Part shown: in pieces, positions 9,995-19,115 of the stretch
Layout: each line of letters begins with the position of its first letter
How positions within the stretch are numbered: the stretch's first letter is position 1
Assembly: GCA_949592205.1 (NCBI GenBank)
Contig: CATIUR010000003.1
Coordinates: 151,899,259-151,963,258, forward strand
Length of the DNA stretch: 64,000 nucleotides
Reading direction: 5' to 3'
Origin: Helichrysum umbraculigerum
Lineage: Eukaryota > Streptophyta > Magnoliopsida > Asterales > Asteraceae
The notes under the pieces: generated by a model
Databases searched by the model: none
What the model saw: the letters and a program-made list of their open reading frames with translations, nothing else
Told to the model about the DNA's origin: nothing
Made by a program: the position numbers and the translations under genes

Positions 9995-10837
9995 ACGTGT
10001 CTGGTTCGACTCTGTTCGTGCAGAATGTTTACAAAACCCGTTTTAATTCCTTTTTCCGCAAACAACAACTTAATACTAAGCTAGTACATGTTATACTACG
10101 TATTTTAAACACGAAATTAAAAAGAAACGGTGAACGATTCTTACAATTTTGAAAACGAAACGGAGGTTGATGATGATGAAGATCACGATGATGATGATGA
10201 TGAAGTAGCTAGATGATGATGATTATGTTTATGTTGTTGTTGTTGTTGATTGTTGTTGTTGTTTGATGAATCAAAAGAGAGAGCCGAGAGAGATAAGAGG
10301 GAAAGAAAGATCAAGACTATGTGTGCGTGTGTGTTCTGCATTATTGGGGGTCGGTTATATCCGGCCCCAATTATTGGTGGTGGGTGGTGATTTTTGACCC
10401 GTGTTTGCATACCCGATCGTTAAATAGTGTAATCTTTTAAAATGGTAATTTTCTAAAAATGTAATCGTATACGTTTTCAATCAAAGTATTTTATAAAAAT
10501 ACTTTTATGGAGATATAAAAATATATCTTTGTTTTACTTAAAATGTACGGATAGTTTTCAGTATCTAAAATGTATTTAAATTTCGAACGGAGTACGTAAT
10601 TATTATTCTCAATAATAATACTTTGTTTAAAATGTTTTTCACCAAATTTTTATTTTGGGTTTCTACGTTTTGTTAGGTTCGTGTATTTACGATTATAAAT
10701 TAATCGTTTCGGTTTATATATATATCTATATATATATATATAATACTTGTGTACTTGAGTACTGACGCGTATGTAATTACGTGTTTTAAAAGTTTAAATT
10801 AGGAGCTAATTTTGGGTTATTTTGACCGGGTGTCACA

Positions 10838-10842
10838 ATATT
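10838..10842. repeat. GAG1 target-site duplication (right)
   Basis: ATATT, matching 1653-1657. Confidence 0.85.
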
Positions 10843-10844
10843 TG
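10840..10844. repeat. SOLO1 target-site duplication (left)
   Basis: ATTTG before SOLO1, matching 13572-13576. GAG1 inserted within this duplication, so another partial copy lies at 1655-1659. Confidence 0.82.
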
Positions 10845-11291
10845 TGTAACACCTCGCAAATCTAAACACGATTAATTAAGTTAATCACTTGCATTATTAG
10901 GTTAATTCCCTACTTGAGTGAATTCACAACACATTTTAGAGGTAAGTCTAGCATAGCCCAACTAGATAATACGCGTAGTATTACGTATTCGTAATTAGTT
11001 GTAATTACATACTGAACAAATTGCAAACAGACGCGACAAAAATATACGATTCTTGGTAAACAAAATTATTTAATAAAACGAAATTATTAAATAACGTCTT
11101 AAACAATTAAATATTATGTCGATAATATTTACATATCAAATTACAAAGCAAAACGTTTAATTCGTACAAATTTAAATAAAACAAAGTTTAAAATTTTATA
11201 ACTAAATTAATTTGGTTTCATAAAAGATCCTAATTAAAAACATAATGAAATATGTAATTAAAAATGCATTAGTTAAAATAATGTAACATTT

Positions 11292-11440
11292 AACGATCGG
11301 GTAAACAAACACGGGACGAAAACGCAGGAGATGAAAATGGGGAACCAAAACCCATTTCCACCTCCCAACTTTCTTTCATTTCATTTCTCCTTCTCTCTCT
11401 CTTCCTTTATTTTCTCTCAACTCTCTCCCTCTCTAAACTC
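11292..11440 (+). promoter_or_regulatory. SOLO1 putative core promoter
   Basis: The box AACGATCGGGTA with CAAACACGGG (11292-11315) matches the GAG1 LTR. A CT-rich stretch (about 11380-11440) follows, of the kind found near plant transcription starts. I see no clear TATA box. Confidence 0.4.
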
Positions 11441-11724
11441 ACAAAATCACACAAAAACCTCAAATACTACCACAAAAACGTCACGAATCGCCTCGCTCCT
11501 TTGGAATAAAACGACCACGGCATCCCGATCTACACTTCTACCTTTTCGGATTTCAAATCCGACACTCGTAAGTTTCCGACAAATCCCGCAAATCTTTAAG
11601 ATTTCAAAGTTATAATTGCTATTTAGTGTTTAATATACTTAGATTTACATGTTTTAGTGTTTTATACAACCGAAAACGTCCGAAATCGACCCAAAACTCG
11701 TTATTTTTGATCTGTTCGTCGAAC

Positions 11725-11955
11725 AGGCGACTACGTCGCTTTTGGGCCAAAAACAGTAGTGCGACGTAGGCCTTTACGTCGCATTACCCTTCCTTACGTC
11801 GCATATAGCGACGCAACCCACTACGTCGCATTAAATTGCGAACGTCGCCTATGCGACGCAACCCATGACGTCGCAAAACCTGAATGCGACGTAGACCCGT
11901 ACGTCGCACCCTACGTCGCATAACAACCCAGCGTCGCACCTTACGTTGCTAAAAA
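11725..11955. repeat. CpG-rich palindromic motif cluster in SOLO1
   Basis: More than ten copies of TACGTCGCA or its complement TGCGACGTA in about 230 bp. Some are paired as hairpins, for example TGCGACGTA near 11760 followed by TACGTCGCA. It occupies the same place in the LTR as the GAG1, GAG2 and GYP1 palindromes but differs in sequence. Confidence 0.85.
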
Positions 11956-12478
11956 CAGCAGGTTCTAAACAAATTTTTCACTAAGTATTGAACTTAACCG
12001 GCATCGAATACTCACATATTATACGATACACAAACTATACAAACATTACAAACATACTTGTTTTATCGAAAGGTTGATTTCAAACTATCACCAACGAGTC
12101 GTATACATTTTCACAATCAACGAAATACAAACATAAACATTAAACAAACGATTTGGACGTGACTTGGTTGTACAAACACTAGCATGGGTGATTAGTTTAG
12201 ACATCCACTTACTTATTAAATCTCGTACGTTTAGGACATTAGGAGATTTCAGACTGTACTTGGGCTTAGGTTGCTAGCACTCGCACACTTGCTTAAACTC
12301 AACAGGTGAGTTCACAGCCCCTACTTTTACTGTTTTAACTGCTTTGAACAGGGGTGGAAAACATAGTCAAACACTTTTATACAAACATGATTGTATACTA
12401 TTTTACTCAAACAAGTGGAGTACATGGAACTAGTAAACTGATAAACAAACTGACGATTTCAACTTAATATGTAATACT

Positions 12479-12520
12479 GCCCGCACGTGGTCCATATACG
12501 GGTCTTAGGGGAAGTGTTAC
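12479..12520 (+). repeat. 42-bp block duplicated around the 33-bp array
   Basis: A block with CACGTGGTCCATATACGGGT recurs with few changes at about 12872-12913, bracketing the 33-bp tandem repeats. Confidence 0.7.
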
Positions 12521-12621
12521 ATATTACTTTCATACTGCCAACGCTGTAAACGCATGATCACGTTTTCGAGAACGCTGGAGGATAACCAGCAACACTTTAC
12601 ATAACGGACTGGGTAACTAAA

Positions 12622-12819
12622 AGTCCCTACTTGACATGGGCAACACTACTGAAAAGCCCCTACTTGACATGGGCAACACTATTGAAAAGTCCCTACTTGA
12701 CATGGGCAACCCTATCGAAAAGTCCCTACCTGACATGGGCAACACTATTGAAAAGTCCCTACCTGACATGGGCAATACTATACAAAAGTCCCTACTTGAC
12801 ATGGGCACCACTACTGAAA
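12622..12819 (+). repeat. 33-bp tandem repeat, six copies
   Basis: Six consecutive 33-bp units starting AGTCCCTACTTGACATGGGC, with scattered substitutions. The length is a multiple of three, which opens spurious ORFs on both strands. Confidence 0.92.
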
Positions 12820-13571
12820 ACAATGGGTTTCCTACTAACATGGACCCACCAAACGACTAGGATCGTAACACTGCCGTACGTGGTCCAGATACGGGTCTTA
12901 GGGAAGTGTTACACCTACGAACGACTAATAGGATACTTACATTCCTACTATAACTTGAACTATATTTTTGGGCAATATCCCAACGAAACATATCTACGAT
13001 TAGGATACGCATAATCCTACAAAACATACTTGAACATAGGATACTGTCTTTCCTACGACTAATAGGATACGAACATTCCTACAAACAACTATTTAAGAAC
13101 ATAATTGATTTCAGGAACTATACTTTTGGGTGACATCCCAACGACACGATATAAACAACAGTGGTTTATCACAACTGAACTTGTAAACATAAAACCTGTG
13201 AATTCACTCAACCTAGTTGTTGACTTTTACTATGTTTTTCAGGGAATTAGCTGCGCATGTAAGATCGCCAACACACATGAAGAATTAGGCGACCCTTGAA
13301 GCTTAGGATGCCAACTTTTGGAAACATATGGATTTCTTTAGTATAACTGAAATGTTTTTAGTCATATTTCAGAAATCTACTTTTGTAAACATACTACTTT
13401 TAACTTGTACGATTCGATGAATCGTAAACTTTGTAAATTATAACTCTTGGCATCTTATTATATATTGTTCTGTTGTAATCATAAGCTCTGATGCGTATGC
13501 ATGCTTTGTTATTGTGACACCCCAATACTTAAACTAAATGCTTCCGCTCAACGAATTTGGGGGGTGTTACA

Positions 13572-13576
13572 ATTTG
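13572..13576. repeat. SOLO1 target-site duplication (right)
   Basis: ATTTG after SOLO1. Confidence 0.85.
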
Positions 13577-13732
13577 CATCCAGATCAACACCTTCATCTA
13601 TCACAGATTCAAATACCGCAGTCCAATCTTCAGGAAGTTTAAATTCTCCTTCTTCAATATCATAATCAATCTCTTCATCTATCTCATCCAAAAGATCATC
13701 TTCTGAATCTGATAGATTAAGCATTTCCATTC
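13572..13732 (-). CDS. COP1 ORF3, exon 5, first part
   Basis: Begins after CTCTAG|GAATGG, restoring frame with the base left by exon 4. It encodes a strongly acidic segment (SDSEDDLLDEIDEEID). The exon is cut by insertion of SOLO1 at the ATTTG duplication. The host reading frame resumes at 1654. Confidence 0.65.
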
Positions 13733-14397
13733 CTAGAGAAAAATGTAAATACAAATATATTAATAATTCAAATTCTTCATTGATTTCCCTGAACCAATCT
13801 AAGAATTTCTTTATTAATTCTTTTGTAAATTTTAACCTAACATATAAACGCAATTTACATATGACTTATAAAATCTTTTATTGATTACCCTGAATCAATC
13901 TAAAATCTCTTAAGTCTACTTAACAAATATTAATTAATTTTAAATTATAATGCATTGTGAATAATCACCAAACATTTAAATTTACTATTAATTACCTTAT
14001 ATAATTTCCAAGTGTTAATTGATCTAATTTATTATCAAGTTAACCTTTAAATTATATATCATTTGTCTAGTTAATACTAATACATTTTTAACTTGTTAAT
14101 TACTTATATACCTTACGGTCTTAAGTCCATAATCAAATCTAAAATGCATATGTTATTATAAAATTTTGACCGCCGAAATTAATCGGAACACGCCGCTCGA
14201 CTACTCAATGAGTCGGAAGTCTTTCGATCACTATTTTATCTTAATATAATTATATAAACTTAAATTACCAAACATATTTTACTTAAAATAATAATAACCC
14301 TAAGCCAAATATATTTACACAATAAATTAAGTTTACATTTGTTCACTAAAAACTATTACAAATATTACAGTACTATGATAATACTAAGCTATCTTAC
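13733..14397 (-). other. COP1 ORF3 intron 4
   Basis: 665 nt of AT-rich sequence between GCTG|GTAAGA and CTCTAG|GAATGG, without a useful ORF. It is the largest of the four proposed introns; the others are 15528-15731, 15214-15295 and 15038-15142. Confidence 0.55.
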
Positions 14398-15037
14398 CAG
14401 CTTCAGTATCACCCGGTACAGTCTTATCTGCACTTGTACCCACTCCAGAACCACTAGCACCAGCACCAGACTCCCCCTGAGTTGTAGCTTGCTCACCAGT
14501 CTTTGAAGGACCGGTCTGCTCACCACTCGGTGCATTGGGATCATCGTCCTTGTCAGAGTCTCTCTTCCTCTTCAGCTCATCCTCTCTGCAAGACTCCAGA
14601 TATACCAAGATCTCCCCCTGAGTAGACTGTCCTGAATGCGATCTCAAGACCAGACTCTCCAAAGAAGATAACTTCAGTCTCTGTACATTGAAGTCCGCAA
14701 GCAAAGTATCATGAGTCTTCATCAACAGATTGTAAGATTGACTCTGCTTGAGAATCTGCTGAGAAAGAAGAAGATTGCTCGACACTAGCTCTGGAATCTG
14801 AGAAGTAAGCTTCTCTAAATCCTTTACCCTAGACTCTAAGGATGTAATCCTTTCAGCATCAGTCGTCGGAGTAACAGGTATCGTTCTTGGTCCAGGCGGT
14901 GTAAGAGACTCAATATGCCAGTCTCTGGTCAGCGGTGTATGAGGTTGAGACAAAGCCTGCGTAAGCAAACTTGTCGCAAATCTAGCTGTTTTGTTCGTAG
15001 GAAAATTAGCTCCACGAACTAAATCAGCAACCTCATG
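14398..15037 (-). CDS. COP1 ORF3, exon 4 (coiled-coil region)
   Basis: Starts after the acceptor CTTTACAG|CATGAGG and ends at GCTG|GTAAGA (phase 1). It encodes a heptad-like coiled-coil stretch, then a Lys/Asp-rich segment and a Gly/Ser/Thr-rich low-complexity tail. Without splicing the frame would close 15 nt later (TAG around 14384), inside the putative intron. Confidence 0.65.
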
Positions 15038-15142
15038 CTGTAAAGTTAAACACAATTAAAATCAGTTATTGTTACAGATTACTCTGTCTCAAACTCTAAT
15101 TAATTGCATAACACGCATAGTTATAGAACTTATATCTCATAC

Positions 15143-15213
15143 CTGAAGCGGTAAAGACATCGGTTCAGTAACCACCGGTGCATCCATCTCCACCTGCGGT
15201 GTATCCTGAGCAA
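15143..15213 (-). CDS. COP1 ORF3, exon 3 (71 nt)
   Basis: A short exon bounded by TATACAG|TTGC (acceptor, 15214) and CTTCAG|GTATGA (donor, 15142). With the single base carried from exon 2 it gives exactly 24 codons and returns to phase 0. The intron before it is only 82 nt, typical of plant minimal introns. Confidence 0.6.
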
Positions 15214-15295
15214 CTGTATACAGAATTAACTGTCTCAGTTTAACTCCTGATAAACAACAAGTTAAGATTATTTAACTTTTATAATCAATACGTAC

Positions 15296-15527
15296 CTTCT
15301 CTAATAGTAAGCATTCTCGGACGCTTCATCAAAGGAATCTCAACTTCCTCAGTACCTTCCTCCAAAACACTCTTACCTTTTCTCTTTCTTTCAGAAAGAG
15401 ACGGAGGAGGAGAAGGTGTATTCTCAGAATCTTCATCTGAAGCCGTCTCACCATCACGACCTCCAGATGATCTAACAGGATCCTCAACCAGTACAACAAC
15501 TGATCTATCTGGCTGTATCTGCTCCCC
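15296..15527 (-). CDS. COP1 ORF3, exon 2
   Basis: In-frame continuation after intron 1. Two acceptors are possible. ACGAACAG|GAAGC at 15573 gives an exon with an in-frame TAG (15530-15528). TTACTTTAG|GGGG at 15528 starts just after that stop, keeps the same phase and avoids it, so I chose 15527. The encoded stretch is charged and Ser/Pro-rich with a Lys/Arg cluster (SERKRKGK) that could act as a nuclear localisation signal. It ends at GAAG|GTACGT (15296) in phase 1. Confidence 0.6.
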
Positions 15528-15731
15528 CTAAAGTAATACAACTTCTGGGTTTGCAGCCTCAGCTTCAGCTTCCTGTTCGTTTAATGATATTTATATTTTA
15601 AAATCAGAAATAATATCCAATTAACTAAATATCTAATATCATAATCATTATATAATAATATTATGCATCTATGATTAATAAAAACAATCTATCAACTAAG
15701 CATCTATATTATTATATAAACAAAAGATTAC

Positions 15732-16763
15732 CTCAGGTGGTGCAAAATAACTATCAATATCCTGGAGCAATGGATTTGTCGCATCATCATTCTGCTCCAA
15801 CACCTCTTGTACTACCTGAGCAGCAACATCTGGGTTCACCTGTTCCCCAGCATGTGCAGGTTGTCCCAAAACGTCCTCTAAAAGCTCTTGTGGATCTTCA
15901 GGATGAACCACATCAGCTTCAGCAGGAGCAGGAGCAGCAGCAGGAGCAACGTCTAACCACCCATGATTTGGCGGTGCAACGTAGTTCGGGTCAATAACAT
16001 ACCCAAATAGTGGTCTAACTTCCGGTTTCACCACTCCCTCTTTCCTAACCGTCTGCATAAACATGGCGTTATACCCACGATGGTCAATCGTATTAACCAC
16101 TAGATGTGGTTCAGGTATAGCCAACTCCGGTAGACGTGCACGGATAATCAACATGCAAAATCGCGGGTAAACCAAAAATCTTGATTTAACAGACCCCGAT
16201 ATCTGTTTCGCAATCTCACCAAAAATATAATCACAAAAACTGTATGGTTTATTATAAACCAGTGACAGTGCAGCCGATAGAATCGCAGGGCTCAACTCAT
16301 CAAATCCACCCTTCTTCGCTGCGAAAACTATATTTATCACGTGCCAAAGAAACCTCCACTGACCAATGACCAGAGGTTTCTGGAACTGACGTCCACGTCT
16401 ATCTCCCGTATAACCCATACGACCTATAGCACCCTCTATAAAATCCATAGGGTACTCAATATCCCCGTTCTCTTGTTCTACTATACCTAGCTGCAAAATC
16501 TCACGGAGATTACCAGCCGAAAACGTAACAGGTTGTCCACCAACCGTTGCTCGAATCTCTGGCGGGTTGACAGATTCGTCATATACTATATCCGTCCAGA
16601 AATCGTTCAGTATAGCCTGAGAGATAGGAGGATTGGCCGTAATGGCGTATCTAATCCGTGATCGTGCAAGAAAACGTAGTATATCAGCAACCCTATCAGC
16701 CCGCTTGGCTTCAAGGTTCAGATCAACCAAAATGTTGTGACCCTTGTCAAATGCTCTAGCCAT
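15732..16763 (-). CDS. COP1 accessory ORF3, exon 1 (N-terminal domain)
   Basis: Opens at ATG 16763-16761 and reads 344 codons in phase 0 up to a GAG|GTAATC donor (15732/15731). The product is a globular domain of unknown function, followed by an Ala/Pro/Glu-rich acidic tail from about residue 270. The block 'FLVYPRF' and surrounding spacing match ORF3 of COP2 ('FIMYPRF'), so this is an element gene and not an obvious host transduction. The position after pol on the pol strand is that of the env-like or third ORF of some plant Copia elements. I see no signal peptide or membrane segment, so an envelope role is not supported. The splice model joins this exon in frame to four more. Confidence 0.72.
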
Positions 16764-19048
16764 ATCTGTAACATAAACACAAACAACAGATATAATTTAA
16801 TGCACGATTAAAAATATTTAAACTATTACGTATTATGAATCGAGATTCATCAAACATCTTAGTCTAAAATTGAAATTATATATAACTTGTTACAAAAATA
16901 GTCTCAAGTCGTATATAAAAAATTTAACTTATAACTAAAAAATCTTAAGTCTAATTTAAATTAATTATATAAAAGTTATTATTTAAAACCTTAACAATTA
17001 TATAACTACTTAAAAAAAAATAAATCTAAGTCCTGGACTCGCATAAACTGGCCTAACGAGTTGAGGTCAACTCGTTTTGCTTATCAACTCGCTTTACTCA
17101 TCAACTCGCTACATTGATCAACTCGCTAAACTTATCAAGTAGCTATTCAAGTGGACTCGCTAATCACACCAATTTGCTAGTCAACTCGCTGCGAGTTGAT
17201 TCATAATGTCAACTCGTTCGATGAACTTCCGTCGCGAATTTACACTTAAAATCGATTAATCTTGTAATTTTAACATGATCTATCGATTGATTCACCTTCA
17301 TTAATGTTCGTTTAACATAAACCCTAAAGATCTATGTCCAATAACATCGTAATCTACGCAAATCGTTTAGTTTATAACCCGAAACCCTAAGTTTATAAAA
17401 ACTTCGATTTCTCGTTATTTACACGGTGAAGTCCGTTGATATATACCTCAAAATGTTCGTAAATTGAAGGTGTATAAAGTCTACGGATTCAAAAACTCGT
17501 TCCCGTACTCTAAAAATCGAAATCAAGCGAAAAGATAAAATCGCCTCATTTCGCCTGTGTGACGGATTCACAAAGTTTTACTGAACTCGCAAAGTTTGTG
17601 GGTTCGGAGGGTTGGCTTGACTCGTTTGACCCTCTTTATACTTTGTATCCGATTCGCGAGATGTGAGGCGGATCCGCAAGTTGATGTCAACTCGCAGGAA
17701 TAAATAAAAACACGAATTTAATTCTAAGTATAAATAAAAACCCGATATTTTACAAGTCTAAATTATAATTAATTTTCACTTGTATTTGTCACGTTTGTTC
17801 AACTCAAAAATATTCAGTATAATTTAATTCCAAAGGGTAAATTCAGATAAACATAAAAACTTAAATAAATAAATAAAAATACAATGCTATAAACATTGGT
17901 ATCAAGTACCATTTTATTAATCACTCGAAACAAAGTAAATATACAAAGTAAATAAGATTTTATCTGCTTAGGGATCATATTAGTAAGAATAAGCAATTAA
18001 TTATATATTAAAAAGTCTAAGCAGATTGGTAGTATACATACCTCATGAAATTCAAGTAAATCACTGTAAAATTACAACTAAATTCATCATTGATACATTT
18101 ATATTTATAAAACTATATCTTAGGTACCTTTATCCACATAGCATAATTAATAAATGCATTACTCACATAAAGTGAATATTTAATCATAGACAGTTCAAGA
18201 CGATTACCGATATTATGATCCACATAAACAAATTATATTCAATTTTCTAAGCAAACACTTTATTGTTAGTATGAGTATTATCAAGTGCTTCCTATTATAT
18301 GACATACTGAAGAATTTCAAGTAAAACTCATAACACTGCATCATTAAATTTCAAGGTAGCGGTTACTAAATGATGTATCTTTTAGAAACATATAACATAC
18401 ACTTGAATTTTTAAGGTTAGACAAATATCAAACATACTTTGAATATGCTATGTTATCTAAGTCTGTACGTAGTATAACAGAAGATCCCTGCTAGCATAAT
18501 TTAAAATATATTTGAGAATATTAATTTAATTAAAGGTTTCAGTTCTGTACTTAGTACAACAAAGTTACCAGTAATTAAGTTAATACCCATATTGCTACTA
18601 TTTGTCACTTTAAATTAAAATGCATGATAACAGTGTATGGTAATACCATCATTCAACAATTAAGACTTAATGTCATACATCATAGAATAGTAACACAAAA
18701 TAATAAACAAGTAATTAATTAACTTCTTAAGACTTAGAAAATATCATATAATTTGCCTACCAGTACATCATATGATGAAGCCATCTAAAGTTTTCACTTA
18801 AAAATAGACAAATTATAACTTGTGGATATAGGTGTATAATCAAATAAATATAAACACATACCTGATAGAACCGCTGTAGTTCTAAAGCAACTTTATTTGA
18901 ACCTACTTACCATATCATACTTAGGACTTAAGCTTGTTATTGTGAAGTTTATTCTCCTAATGTACTATCATTTCCCTTAGTTTTTGCAAATAAAAACTTA
19001 AATGGAGGCGATTCCCCTTAGGTAACAAGCAAATGAATGCCATACGCC
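16764..19048 (-). other. COP1 spacer between pol and ORF3
   Basis: About 2.3 kb of very AT-rich non-coding sequence. The part nearest ORF3 (17037-17700) contains a cluster of CAACTCGC/GCGAGTT motifs also found in the COP1 LTR and gag leader. The rest shows no feature I can support. Confidence 0.6.
17037..17700. repeat. CTCGC motif cluster upstream of COP1 ORF3
   Basis: At least ten copies of (C)AACTCGC or its complement within 660 bp, upstream of ORF3 exon 1. The same motif fills the LTR upstream of TATA and the leader at 25385-25625. Confidence 0.75.
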
Positions 19049-19066
19049 TTTTTTTTTTTTTTTTTT
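19049..19066 (-). repeat. A18 homopolymer just after COP1 pol
   Basis: Eighteen T on the plus strand, i.e. A18 in element sense, about 50 nt beyond the pol stop codon. Confidence 0.85.
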
Positions 19067-19115
19067 AATGAACACAGAAATACTAACTATTACAAAAATA
19101 CCCTTGGAAGACTAA

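Larger units (their letters stand above)
1658..10837 (-). mobile_element. GAG1: non-autonomous gag-only LTR retrotransposon (TR-GAG type)
   Basis: 9180 bp with two LTRs of exactly 3095 bp, a perfect ATATT duplication (1653-1657, 10838-10842), a tRNA-iMet primer site and a polypurine tract. The 2990-bp interior encodes only a 360-residue Gag. No protease, RT, RNase H or integrase remains in any frame. The arrangement matches the TR-GAG class of plant non-autonomous elements. Gag and the primer-site leader resemble GYP1, so gypsy enzymes supplied in trans are the likely driver. I saw one LTR difference (T at 3638, C at 9723), so the insertion is very young. It landed on the left target duplication of SOLO1. 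Confidence 0.93.
7743..10837 (-). repeat. GAG1 5' LTR (3095 bp)
   Basis: Same length and almost identical to 1658-4752 (offset 6085). This is the transcribing copy for the minus-strand element. Palindromes lie at 9746-9994, the tandem array at 8525-9115 and the leader intron at 8052-9256. Confidence 0.93.
12306..13242 (+). other. Putative leader intron in SOLO1
   Basis: Donor CAACAG|GTGAGT and acceptor ATGTTTTTCAG|GGAATTAGC. The surrounding blocks (GTGAGTTCACAGCCCCTAC and AACCTGTGAATTCACTCAAC) are conserved in GYP1 and, with changes, in GAG1 and GAG2. Confidence 0.5.
10845..13571 (+). mobile_element. SOLO1: solo LTR of a gypsy-type element
   Basis: 2727 bp from TGTAACACCT to GGTGTTACA with duplication ATTTG on both sides (10840-10844 and 13572-13576). 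There is no primer site, coding interior or second LTR, so it is a solo LTR left by recombination between two LTRs. It shares the layout of the GAG1, GAG2 and GYP1 LTRs: promoter box, pyrimidine-rich stretch, palindromes, GTGAGT donor and TTTTTCAG acceptor. It inserted into ORF3 exon 5 of COP1. Confidence 0.88.

Noticed and set aside
11331..11615. 94-residue Ser/Phe/Thr-rich ORF in SOLO1
   Set aside because: Translation of the pyrimidine-rich promoter-proximal stretch; no conserved feature.
12617..13014. Short ORFs on both strands over the 33-bp array
   Set aside because: A repeat unit divisible by three keeps frames open by chance; no start context or conserved domain.
767..16763. COP1 ORF3 as a captured host gene with introns
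   Set aside because: The N-terminal domain is homologous to ORF3 of COP2 at the same place in the element, so an element gene is more likely; I cannot exclude an older capture.
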